Assembly (NCBI GenBank): GCA_036245805.1 | Contig: BTRK01000003.1 | Span: 4,774,001 to 4,838,000 of the forward strand | DNA: 64,000 nucleotides | From: Pristionchus mayeri | Lineage: Eukaryota; Nematoda; Chromadorea; Rhabditida; Neodiplogasteridae | Reading direction: 5' to 3' | Shown here: positions 34,666-45,717 of the stretch, one piece after another | Position numbering within the stretch: position 1 is the first letter of the stretch | Layout: each line of letters opens with the position of its first letter | Translations under genes and position numbers: made by a program | The notes under the pieces: generated by a model | Seen by the model: the letters and a program-made list of their open reading frames with translations, nothing else | Told to the model about the DNA's origin: nothing | Databases searched by the model: none

Positions 34666-37600
34666 TCAAAAATCTGAAATGATGATTATAACAACCCAAT
34701 GCAATGCATATATTATAATACGTATACTCAGATGTTTACTTAAAGTTAACATGTAACACCAATTTTAACACATAACACATACACACATACATTCATATTA
34801 TATTAATTACTAGATAAAGGTTACCTGTGAAATCGGCGCTAACGACTCGGATGTCGGGATATGTTTTCTCGTCAATTATATAAATCGCTGTACCGTTTTC
34901 CAAAACTGTAAGAAACATGTAGTTATAAGATTTGCGTTTCACTACAAACCATTGCATTCTATGATGCTTCCAGATAATCTATGCTCTTCAGGCTCATTGT
35001 CTTCGCCTGTGGGCTCGTCATCTGCAGAATAGTTATGTATTTATTTTTTTATTTTTGTATAATTCTTGATATGCATATTCTCACCGCGATTTATGCAGGT
35101 AATCATTAATTTTTGTCCACTAGGCGGAATGTATTTGAACGCTTCGGCAATCATACCGCTGATATTTACAGTACATCCTAAATTAGTTGGACGCCATAAT
35201 TATACATGTAGCTAATGTTAACAACGTACCATATCCAAATATGCTTTCAAACGCCGCCAATGCCCCCTCCTCGTTCTCTCTTACTTCAACAGAAGATAGC
35301 TGAACATAATTAGTCACAATACTTAAAACGTGTTATTTGTAAGAATGGGAGAGGGATGGCGCAATGCTTCAAAATAATCATATCAGTAACTTGGAGAAGC
35401 TAATTTAAGATATATGAGTAGGAAACACTTTTTCCACATAAAAAGTAGGTCACTAGCTCAACTTTTTGCCTAAACAAATCAGACATAAGACCTCATGTTA
35501 TATCACGCGTCTTCTGGGAGATCGCATGAAATCGAGACCCCTTTTGACAAACTGTTCAAAGTGGACCAATCACCATGAAATTTTCAGGGTAGATAAACCA
35601 AAGGCCCAGTAACTTCAATGAAATTTTGTAGAGCCGGGAATTGAAAAGTGCCTAAAATCCGGCTCCGTCGTTCTTGAATATTCAAAAATTCATAACTTCC
35701 TTCAAAGTTGAGTAAAAAAATCGATCAAAAAACTGAATTATTCGGATTGTTAAGGTGAACACCTTTTCTGTTGAGCACTTTTTGACTGCTTCAAAAGCTG
35801 CATGTAAAAATTACGAAAATTCGTTTTTGACCCTCGAAATTTATGAACTTTTACAGGTCGTGAAAAAAATCGTTCCACGTTGTAACGAGATCTCTACGGA
35901 ATTGAAATCTACAACCTTTTCTGCCCTACAATGAATAGTTTTCGTTTCGATTTACGATCCTATTTTTCTGTAATTTTGCCTCAAATATTGAAAAAGACGG
36001 TATTTTTTCACAAAATCAGATTTTCAGATTTTTGCAGAAATTGAATTTCAGCTTCAGCCTTGTAATGTTTCACTTAGAATATCTAGGAATCATCACTACT
36101 TCATTCTCAAGTAGTTTGAAGGGTATCCGAGAACATTTTATTTTTTCATTTTTTCTTTCATAGTCAGACAGGACAATTTTTTCGAAAAAATAAAATTTTC
36201 TCGGATACCCTTCAAACTACTTGAGAATGAAGTAGTGATGATTCCTAGCTATTCTAAGTGAAATATTGCAAGGCTGAAGCTGACATTCAAATCTGAAAAT
36301 CTGATTTTGATTGTGAAATCTGATTTTGTGAAAAAAACCGTCTTTTTCAATATTTGAGGCAAAATTACAGAAAAATAGGTTCGTAAATCAAAACAAAAAC
36401 TATTCTATGTAGGGCAGAAAAGGTTGTAGATTTCAATTCCGTAGAGATCTCGTTGCAACGTGGAACGATTTTTTTCACGACCTGTAAAAGTTCATAAATT
36501 TAGAGGGTCAAAAACGAATTTTCATCATTTTTACATGCAGCTTTTGAAGCATTCAAAAGTGCTCAACAGAAAAGGTGTTCATCTTAACAATCCGAATAAT
36601 TCAATTTTTTGATCGACTTTTTTACACAACTTTGATGGAAGTTATGAATTTTTGAATTTTCAAGATCGACGGAGCCGGATTTTAGGCACTTTTCAATTCC
36701 CGGCTCTACAAAATTTCCTTGAAGTTAATGGGCCTTTGGCTTATCTACCCTGAAAATTTCATGGAGATTGGACCACTTTGAACAGTTTGTCAAACTTCAC
36801 CTGCGATCTCTCAGAAGACGCGTGATATATCTTTCGAAAGAGCATCGAACGTTATGCATAAATCTCGCTATTCATCGCGTTTCATGCAACTTGACATCAT
36901 ATGTGCATGAACACGTCAATATTTTAAAGTTTATTAAATAGGACATGGGAACAAAAAAATCAAACGGCTCTAATCTTATCGAAGCAATAACAGTTTATGT
37001 ATCCCTGATCGTAGACTTTTAAAGTAAAGTGGTGAAGCCGTAAAATCGAAACTACCTAAACACAGTTGAGCTAGAAAGTCGTTCAAAAAAGGAAAATGAC
37101 CACCTCGACGAGTTCTTCAATTCATCTGTTGAGGACGTTTTTGAAAACTCAATTTAAAATATAGATAAATTGGAAAAAGCGAATTGTGGGATCCAAAAAG
37201 TTGTTACCCTTAAAATGTTTCCCACGATTTCCACTTTTTTTTATTTTGAAATCAGATTCTCCGTGCATTTCTACACCAGGGATATTGATTTCAGCTCTTT
37301 TAATGTTTTCCCGAGAGGCTTCAGCGAAAAAACCAAAAAAAACCCCGCTGTTTTTCGAAAATTCAAAAAGTTCAATGATTTCCCGTTTTCACATTTAGGC
37401 TTTATCAGCGCTCCAATGACAACCAATATGCTTAGGATTGACTATTGTCACACTTTAAGAAGATTGAAGTCATTTCCAGAGAAAATATTTTATTCCGAAA
37501 AAATCAGGATTTTTTAGCATTTTCCGAAAATAAATGAAAAAATGCGGCGATTTTTTTCATCAAAAAGAGCGCTTAATTCGCTCACATGTGCTTGCCCAGA

Positions 37601-40600
37601 CCCAGTAATGTTACTTTCAGCCAATAGAACCACTCCTAATCCATCAGTATGGAAATGACAATTCATTGAACTTTTTAAATTTTCGAAAAACAGCGGATTT
37701 TTGGTGTTTCCAACGCTGAAGCCTCCCGGGAAAACATTGAAAAGAGCTGAAATCAATATCCCTGGTGTAGAATTGTACGGAGAATCTGATTTTGAAATAA
37801 AAAAAAGTGGAAATCGTGGAAATTTTTTTAAGGTTAACAACTTTTTGGCACCAACAATTCGCTTTTTCCAATTTATCTATATTTTAAATTGAGTTTTCAA
37901 AAACGTCCTCAACAGGTGAATTGAAGAACTCGTCGAGGCGGCCATTTTGCTTTTTTGAACGATTTTCTAGCTCAATTGTGAAGCATTTTATGAATTTCTG
38001 AACTTTTGAAATGCCGAGAGCCGTCTTTTAGGTAGATTCGATTTTACGGCTTCACCACTTCACTATAAAAGTCTACGATCAGGGATACATCAACGGTTAT
38101 TGCGTCGATAAGATTAGAGCCGTTTGATTTTTTTGTTCCCATGCACCTGCGTCCTCTCAGAATATCTGTGTTAGTTAACCATATGACGCTGGTTGCGTAA
38201 GAATCAAGCAATCTTCTGATGGGTCTGGCACATCAAATTTTCGAAAACCTGTGGATTGGGGTTTTCGAGGGTGCTCATCATCATGGTCAACTTCATTTTG
38301 CACCAACTCGACCGGTTAAGCCAGGCTGCATGTAGGCTGCATGTACATTTCTTTTAATTACATCGAAACCGAATGAGCTATCATCTTCAAATTTGTACAG
38401 TGGTACTATAAGCTACCTGTGATACCGTTGAAGCTAAATTAGCATATTTTAAAATATGCTAATTTAATCACATTTTTGATCTCGTATGTAAGGCTTGAAG
38501 TAACAGCGAGACTTAGATAGGGATATGCGCCTTGATCTGAGGATCATTTTTCGTATGCTATGTATGGAATTATAACTCGGCACTTTTTTGCTACACTCAC
38601 TTTTGTGAAGGAATTTCCACATTCTATGAACGACCATTGCAGAATTAGGATGAGTTTCATTTATGACGTTGGTAAATTCGATCCGAACAAAGGAATTCAA
38701 TCTAATTTCTCGCTCGCCTAGCGGTTTCCACAACAGAGAACTGAAAATTGCTTCACAAAAGTGAGTGTAGCAAAAAATTGCCGAGATATAACTCTATACA
38801 TAGCATACGAAAAAATTGATCCTCTGATCAAGGCGCATCTCCCTATCTAAGTCTCGCTGTTACTTCAAGCCTTATATTCGAGATCAAAAATTTGATGAAA
38901 TTAGCATATTTTAAAAGATGCTAATTTAGCTTCAACGGGATCACATGTAGCTTATAGTACCACTCTTCAAGTTTGAAGGTGATACCTCATTCGGTTTCGG
39001 TGTTATTAACAGAAATGTACATGCAGCCTACATGCAGCCTGGCTTAACCGGTCGAGTTGGTGCAAAAAGAAGTTGACCATGATGATCAGCACCCTCGAAA
39101 ACCCCAATCCACAAGTTTTCGAAAAATTTATGTGCCAGACCTTGTTCGATTCTTACACAACCGGCGTTATATAAAATCTAAGCTTCCTTTTATGCTGGAA
39201 ACATGCCATTCAGGGAAACATCAATTTCGACACTCTAATATCAGTATCTGAGTATTAAAAATTGTATTTTCTAATAGAATCATTAGATGTCCACACGAAA
39301 ATAATTGTGAGCTTACCATGGAAGGTACTTAAAGTTTAAATGTATTTGAGATCGATAGACTTACGGCTACGGGTATGCAGTGAAGGCAACTAATTCAGAC
39401 CAAGCCCCTTTTTACGCGAGATCAAAACTGACCAAGTTGCTGGAATGCCATTTGTGGTGATCCCCATTTTCATACTAGTGTATGATGCCTGTTCATCACA
39501 CTTTCCAAATATACCTTGATATTTGCATTATCATCGATATCCATAGAGAGCAGACCCCAAAATTATGTAGTTCAGCTCTCAAATGTAGTAACTTTGACTT
39601 TGAAATGTCGCCACAATATAAAATGGTATGGGTAATACTAATATGTGATCAAAAGAGTATCCAAGCCCTCAACGAATACATGAAACAAAATTAAAATAAT
39701 TTTGAAAATAAAGGACAGAGTATGCTGGAAACGAAAATTTGAAAATCGTGCAAAACTTTTGTTCCAACCTGATATTTAACAATTCGATCTTTAGACAATT
39801 TTAATAAGTCAGTGAAACATACTTTAAAATTGTGGGATTTGAACACAGGCTACGGCTTGTTCGTTAGAAAATTCATGAAATGACTACTATTAGGGTGTCC
39901 CGAAAGTTCGTGCACTTTTTCTTCGGAGGAACATAAAATTTTATATCCCAAATGATAACGCTGTTGAATAGAGTAGCCATCACCCAATCACATTAACCAA
40001 AGAATTTACATCAGCTGCTCTTCTTCGTTTTTAACAAAAGTTTATGTAATGGGTACTGGAGTAGCCCGAAATATCGTTTTCGTTTAAAATATTTTATTTG
40101 TGTACATCTTCCTCTTAAGGAAAACATCTTAGTTTCTTCGCAGTTTTATAGTGCAGGCATAGCTTAATATGTATGCTAAATCTGAATGAAGTTGGCCTAC
40201 TGTTGTGCCAGCAACAATAAAAATTGAAAATTTTCACTGATCAGTTTTTCGACTTTTTCGATGAAATTTCATAATCAAATAAATAATTACCATTATATTT
40301 CCTCCCAAGCATGTCAAATGTTCTGTCAACAAAGTAATATGGAGTACCACTAAATATCTCCAATTAGCGCATATTCAAATCAGGGTTCGATTTGATCTCG
40401 CAACGAATGAAACGTAGTTGTTCCGTTTGAGTATGATAAGTAATGAATGTCAAAACACATAAAACACTAATCAATGACACAAGTGCAGCAGGCTGAAAGA
40501 ATTGTGTGATCATGTATTATAAAACAAGTTAGATAGAGGCATCAGCCATTTGCATTCCTGTGCGGGAATAATATTATGGGCGAAAAAGTGACGATGGACC

Positions 40601-43396
40601 CGTAGAGTACCCTTCACGAAAACTTTTCTTAAAAACAGGGTATCGCAGCTAATGCAAATTGCATCGCTAATGTGATTGGCTAATGGTTACTCTATTCAAT
40701 AGTTTTATCGTTTGTGATGTACAATCAATACGACGTATTTTATGTTCCTCCGAAGAAAAAGTGCACGAACTTTCGGGACACCCTAATAGGAGGAATGAAT
40801 TTCTCCAATTGAATTTGTTTCTCTTATGTAAAAATTCACGGCGCATGTAAAAATTCATCGACCGGTCATAAAATGGGAAACAGGAAATGGCATCATTGCA
40901 TCGCTAAAAATCAAAACCTTAACAGCATTGACGTTTTCATGCACAGAGGGTGTCAATTTGCATGAAATTCGTGAAAAGCGAGATTTATGCATAACTTTCA
41001 ATGCAATTTCGATTGTTATATAACACGTGGACGTATGTATGATTTTCGTATCTATGAGGCAGGTAAAAAAGAAAAAAAAGTTTCTGTGGAAGTGTTCCCT
41101 ATTCATATGCATTACCTCCTAAAGTTACAGCTCGATACGATCTTTTGGGGATATGACAGAAGCGCAACGACAAAAGCGAAACATATCACAACTCGTTCAA
41201 TCGACGTCCTTGCAACTTGGGAGTACCGTACCCAATGAAAACTACAGTACCACCATCGCCTACCGTAATCGGTTCATTGGGTCAGATTCAGCTCCATGGG
41301 GAACATATTTTTTAAATCATTCCGCAATGGATCTCAAAATAATTAGAAAGCACTCAAGCGTATCATAGACTATGGAAAACACATTTTGAGATCTATTGGA
41401 AAATTTTAGAAAAATATATGACTCACGGAACTGAATCTGACGCAAGGAACTGATTACGGTAAGTGATGGTGAAACGGTAAGTGATGGTGAGTATTGATTG
41501 TGTACGGTACTCCCATGGTGCTAGACGTCGATTGATGTTGCGCTTTTGTCGTTACGCTTATGTCATATCCCCGATCTTTTTGAAGCATTGTACCACCCCC
41601 TATAGGCGACTTTACCATTATTACAGAGAATGTGTTTTAATAATAACACAAACAAAAACAATTATATTGCAAAAATGATCAATATTGGCGAATAATTTAT
41701 CCAGACATTTTCAGACGCTCTCGTAACCGCAAAATAGCAAAATAGTTTTGAGAGCGAACACATTAAGAACCCAAAAAAAGTTTGTAAAACTTTGAAGTAC
41801 CTCTACTATTTTCAAAGTGTTATATTTTCAAATACCTCTGTATTCTTGGGAAGCATAAACGCTGTTTCATATCCAGCTCCAGTCCATTTCACAGATTCCC
41901 AGCTGAAGATTCAAATTGTCAAAATGTTTAATTTATTCGACTAATGAAGTCTTGTAAACCTTTTCGATTGAGAATTGCAGATTGGCGATTGGTGAAGTAT
42001 GACATATTTTGAATTATCAGATGTAGACTGTAAAGTTCGATTGGTATCATGTGGGGGAAAGCATGTTTTAATAATACAAAATTGATAAAAAACGATTTCG
42101 ATTACAAATTACATTGATCAAATTACCGATACGAATAATCCGTGGTTATACAATTGCACATGCCCGTTCTCTTCGACGAAGATTGGCTGGTGAGGAGTGA
42201 GTGTGATTGCGAATTGCTCTTCGTGATACTTCCACTTCCTTGGCGGTACTGGAGCGAGCGTTTCGCACACAGGCACAGGCACTAGTAATTTACACATTAA
42301 AACCGCCAAACAAATATGTTCTCTCATGTTCAGAACTATTTTATAAATTACTTTTCCTGCATAACAAGGGCCTGCCAAACGAAAATTGACCCGAACCTGA
42401 AATTCCGTGTTTGACGATTTATCATTTTCGGAGTGTTTTTTTAACAACATCATATCCTATGCGCATTTAATATTTCAAACATCTTACAGTCGTATCTTAG
42501 AGTAGCAATCTCGTAGTTGGAATCGCGAACAATAGTAACATGTTCTCCCTCTGAACATTGCAATTTCACAATTGGCTGCTTGGCCAGGACGCCAGGGAAT
42601 GTGATAACACGTGGACAATCTGAAATCTTAATATACAATGCAACTTTATATTACACATACGACTGAAATGATGAGTGTATAGATAAGCCTCATCTTTAGG
42701 CATAACGCATGACATCTACAAATATAATTTTTATAAAATAACGATTATTTTAAAAAAGCGAAATGTGCATACATAAGTGTCGGATTGTAAAGGACTTCCA
42801 TCTATCCATTCCCATCTTAAATGTTGTTTTTTTCAAACTTTCATATTTATTGTTCACCTTTTGGCCAATATATTATATGCAATATCGGTTTCATTGAGCG
42901 AAATTATTGAGTTGGAAGTTCCCCAAGTCTGAAAATTAACCACATTAATAATCTGTGTTTATTTTAATTAAAGAACCAATAAAAATTAATTCATTACCAT
43001 GATAGCAAATCCCCTTGCAGCTCAGCGTGATTTCAGAACCATTTCTGATTGTTGAAACAGGCTGGATTCCTTGAATCTCGATAACTAAAGCGAACGGGCC
43101 GTACTCCTTTCCAAACAGCAATTCCCCATTTTCATTTTCTGAGATCAAATCCAGGTATCTCGATTGTTCAATGGGTGGCGGCACAGTATACTCATCCACG
43201 CCACAAACTGCAAACATTTTGGTTGATTACGTATTATTTCTTTTACCCGAAACAATATTTATAGGGTATGTACACCTAAGAAAAAGTTGTTCTCCCTACG
43301 CAAAGGTATTTGTCGATTACTTCAGTGCCTCAATATTGTATGGTTTTACTGACCGTGCGGAACCATTAGGAAAAGCAGAAGGAGGAGCTGCATCAT
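34666..43396 (-). CDS. Secreted multi-exon protein with lectin-like motif, giant intron
   Basis: Exon 1 (43354-43396) begins MMQLLLLLFLMVPH, a signal peptide. Further exons: 42998-43207, about 42842-42928, about 42769-42815, 42660-42714, 42488-42619, 42127-42281, about 41960-42033, about 41826-41905, about 35231-35301, about 35089-35188, about 34952-35029, about 34824-34907, and a short last one ending TGA 34666-34668. From exon 3 on every phase agrees, even across the 6.5-kb intron 35.3-41.8 kb. The passage RWEWIDGSPL resembles the WxWxDGS of C-type lectin domains; other blocks are cysteine-bearing (DCPRVITFPG, KLQCSEGEH, GCTVNISG). Exons 2 and 3 do not agree in phase, so an exon is missed, or there is a lesion, or two genes are present. 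Family not recognised with certainty. Confidence 0.5.
35499..36830. repeat. 1.3-kb foldback element 3
   Basis: Arms about 35499-36165 and 36185-36830 are inverted with only a short loop. For instance GGCACTTTTCAATTCCCGGC near 36687 is the complement of sequence near 35633. It lies in the giant intron of the secreted-protein gene. Confidence 0.9.
36944..38143. repeat. 1.2-kb foldback element 4
   Basis: Arms about 36944-37500 and 37590-38143 are inverted (CATGGGAACAAAAAAATCAA against TTGATTTTTTTGTTCCCATG). It starts about 110 bp after foldback 3; the two are unrelated in sequence. Confidence 0.9.
38182..39171. repeat. 1.0-kb foldback element 5
   Basis: Arms begin ACGCTGGTTGCGTAAGAATC and end with its near complement at 39149-39168. 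Inside, short palindromes TTAGCATATTTTAAAATATG and GGCTGCATGTAGGCTGCATG recur in both arms. Confidence 0.9.
39172..39890. other. Part of giant intron, no element recognised
   Basis: AT-rich sequence without a repeated structure or coding exon that I can identify. Confidence 0.4.
39891..40786. mobile_element. Mariner-derived non-autonomous element (0.9 kb)
   Basis: The ends TAGGGTGTCCCGAAAGTTCG and complement extend into an inverted repeat of roughly 130 bp. The core GGGTGTCC-GAAAGTTCGT is shared with the mariner at 964-1844. No transposase motifs are seen inside. It lies in the giant intron. Confidence 0.8.
41141..41580. repeat. 0.44-kb foldback element
   Basis: GGGGATATGACAGAAGCGCA (41147) and GCGCTTTTGTCGTTACGC ... 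GTCATATCCCC (41541-41572) are inverted partners, with inner partners GGGAGTACCGTAC and GTACGGTACTCCC. The centre has direct copies of GGTAAGTGATGGTGA. Confidence 0.8.
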
Positions 43397-44139
43397 CTCC
43401 GAAAACATAAGCGGATGTGATTTTTTTTAATGTCGATATATTTATACCAACACGTAGATGCATTTCACAACGATCCGCTCTCTTGAATGATCACATTGTC
43501 GATGCAGTCAGACAAAGGATAGAAAAGGCAAGTAGAGAGGGTAGAAGAGAAGCAGAGCAAATCCCTTCCTTCGCTTCCTGATTTGTTCAAAGTGCAATTG
43601 ATTCAAGCCAAGGAATCTCAAAAGTGCAACTCTATTCACTCCCAACGATATCTAGGCAGTCAGAGAAACAAAATAGCAAAATAGCGATTGAGAAGCAGAA
43701 TGATTTTCCTTTCCGACTTTCGTTAATCAAAAGTGCCATCATCTTCCGCATCGCTTCAAGCAGAGGAAGGCACCTTTGAACAGTTGTGCCTTTGCACTTC
43801 AGTGATTTAGCGTTTTATCTGAGCGTTGAATCCATGTGTTTATGGACAGAATAAGTCTTTTTTCGATTTATCAACTATGCAGATGCCCTTTGCACGTCCA
43901 CGTGTTCTCCATTGTCATATTTTCATTATTGTGTTGAAGCCGGTGATTAAATCTGAGACAACGAGTTATAATACATTGGAAGGACCTAGTCATCGAGTTA
44001 GAGCCCGAACTCCTGGAACATATAAATTAATTTATAAAATGATTCAAGCACGCAGATTTATTTTTTTCAAGAAATAATGTAGGGGCCTCTACATTTTAAT
44101 TCAATTTTTTAAAAGTGCTATATAAAAAATCCGAATCTC
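43397..44139. other. Intergenic between secreted-protein gene and FAR F
   Basis: No coding exon seen. AATAAA on the minus strand near 44056-44061 may serve FAR F. Confidence 0.45.
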
Positions 44140-45153
44140 TCAGTCATCAAGCTCGAGCGCCTTCTCCATGCGCTTCCGGAACTTTTCGTTCTTGAAAATG
44201 GAAGCGGTGATGGGGAACTGCTTCTCCAGGTCGGCCTTCGCCTCGTAGGAAAGGGCCTTGAACTTATCGACTCCGGAGACGATCTGGAGAATTACACGTA
44301 ATGCTACGGTTAAGATTAGAGTTACGGCCTAAGGGCATACACCGTCAAGGCAAGGGCATATGCCACGTATGTCAAGGTTAAGGATGAATCTAAGAGCACA
44401 AACCTTGATTTGATAAGAACAAACCTTGATTTTTACCTCCTCAGGAGTGAACGAGTTGCCGGCGGCAAGCTCACTGTGGTGCTCGCGAGCACTTTCCAGT
44501 ACCTGCAATTATTAAGGATGGAGAAAAGATCGTTAACTTAAGACAGTCATAAATTAAGGTTGAGGTCACTAACCTCCTCAATGAAGGTCCTGGCTTCGGT
44601 GCCGAGACCGTTAACCTTATCTTGGAGGTATTTATGGATCTGGACGGCTTTCTCGTGAAGTAAGGGAGATATGCCCATCGTTTCGCCCATCTCTTTGAGC
44701 TTATCGAGGGCCTTAAATGCGCACTGTTAAGATCACTTAATTATCAAGTTTAGTTTATTTAAGCATAAGTAAATTTACCGACATCCTGGATAGTTTTGTA
44801 CTGTAGAGAGTTGCTGACGAGCTTCTTGAGGACCTCCTTTTCCTTATCAGTCAGTGAATTCAGGAAATCATTGACCTTGTACGGAATTAGGTCTGTAATG
44901 ACAGAGATTAGTTCGTGCTATACGCTAAGAATAACGTCTTAAGGTACTAGGAATCATAATTCGGGTAATTGCTTTATTTCCCACGCTTTCTCTACTGGGT
45001 GAGTGAGATAGTTGTGGAATGAAGGGACTTTGCATCTTTAATCGATGTATATTTCGTACCCCGGAACTCTTCGGGGACATCGTCGCGTGATATGAATGGA
45101 GCGGATGGAGCACATACGACAACGACGGCTAGGAGGGCTATGGGACGGAACAT
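44140..45153 (-). CDS. FAR locus F, intact fatty-acid and retinol-binding protein
   Basis: Exons 45060-45153, 44783-44892, 44574-44711, 44437-44502 and 44140-44283 give 552 nt, 183 residues, all in phase. Signal FRPIALLAVVVVCAPSA, then SRDDVPEEFR, DLIPYKVNDFLNSLTDKEK, NSLQYKTIQD, ISPLLHEKAVQIHKYLQDK, VLESAREHHSELAAGN and KQFPITASIFKNEKFRKRM. Exon 3 is six codons longer than in B (MGETMG), a feature shared with E; exon 4 is shorter. Expected to be a secreted lipid carrier. TATAAA (minus, 45286-45291) lies 133 bp upstream of the ATG, close enough to be the direct core promoter. Confidence 0.9.
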
Positions 45154-45717
45154 ACTGTAGACAAGGAAATTGGCCAATCGATAGGTGAGTAGTATACAGT
45201 ATGCTGGATACTGAAAACAGTGAGGATATTGGTTACTCGACTCGATAAATTAATACGGAGCAGAGAGATGAAAAGGGATCAGAAATTTATAGGATCTCTC
45301 CCATCTCTCCCTCTTCGCCTATATCTCTCTCATCTGTCTCTCATCGGGAGGTGATCGTGATAGACGATGTAACATGGAAAGAACACTTCTGGAAGCATAC
45401 AAATATCACTGCCTGTTCGTTCTGCCAATCTAAACATGTGCTGTGCATTCCGTGATTTACAATGGAATGTTAGACAGCATACACGGAGGAGGGAAGGTCA
45501 CGATTTGTTATGAGAGCAATTTGAGAAATAAAGACATGTTAAAACATTTACTGAGCTTTGTTTCTCTGGAGGGACTAGCCATCAATCACGAAACACGTTA
45601 CGAAGCGCAGTAGCCAACAGTAACGGGCGAAGTGAGGGAGAAGGCACTTAGAAATCTCGGAGAAGAAGGAATATCCGAAAGAAGGAAGAGTCAGTCTTCC
45701 CCTACCGTAGAGAAGAG
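45154..45717. other. Divergent intergenic region FAR F / PAN-mucin gene
   Basis: Two genes diverge here. Apart from the TATA box of F, no motif was recognised; pyrimidine-rich CTCTC runs occur at 45296-45345. Confidence 0.45.
45286..45291 (-). promoter_or_regulatory. FAR F TATA box
   Basis: CCTATAAATTTC on the minus strand, 133 bp before the start codon; A and B have TATA boxes at 212 and 340 bp. Confidence 0.4.
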
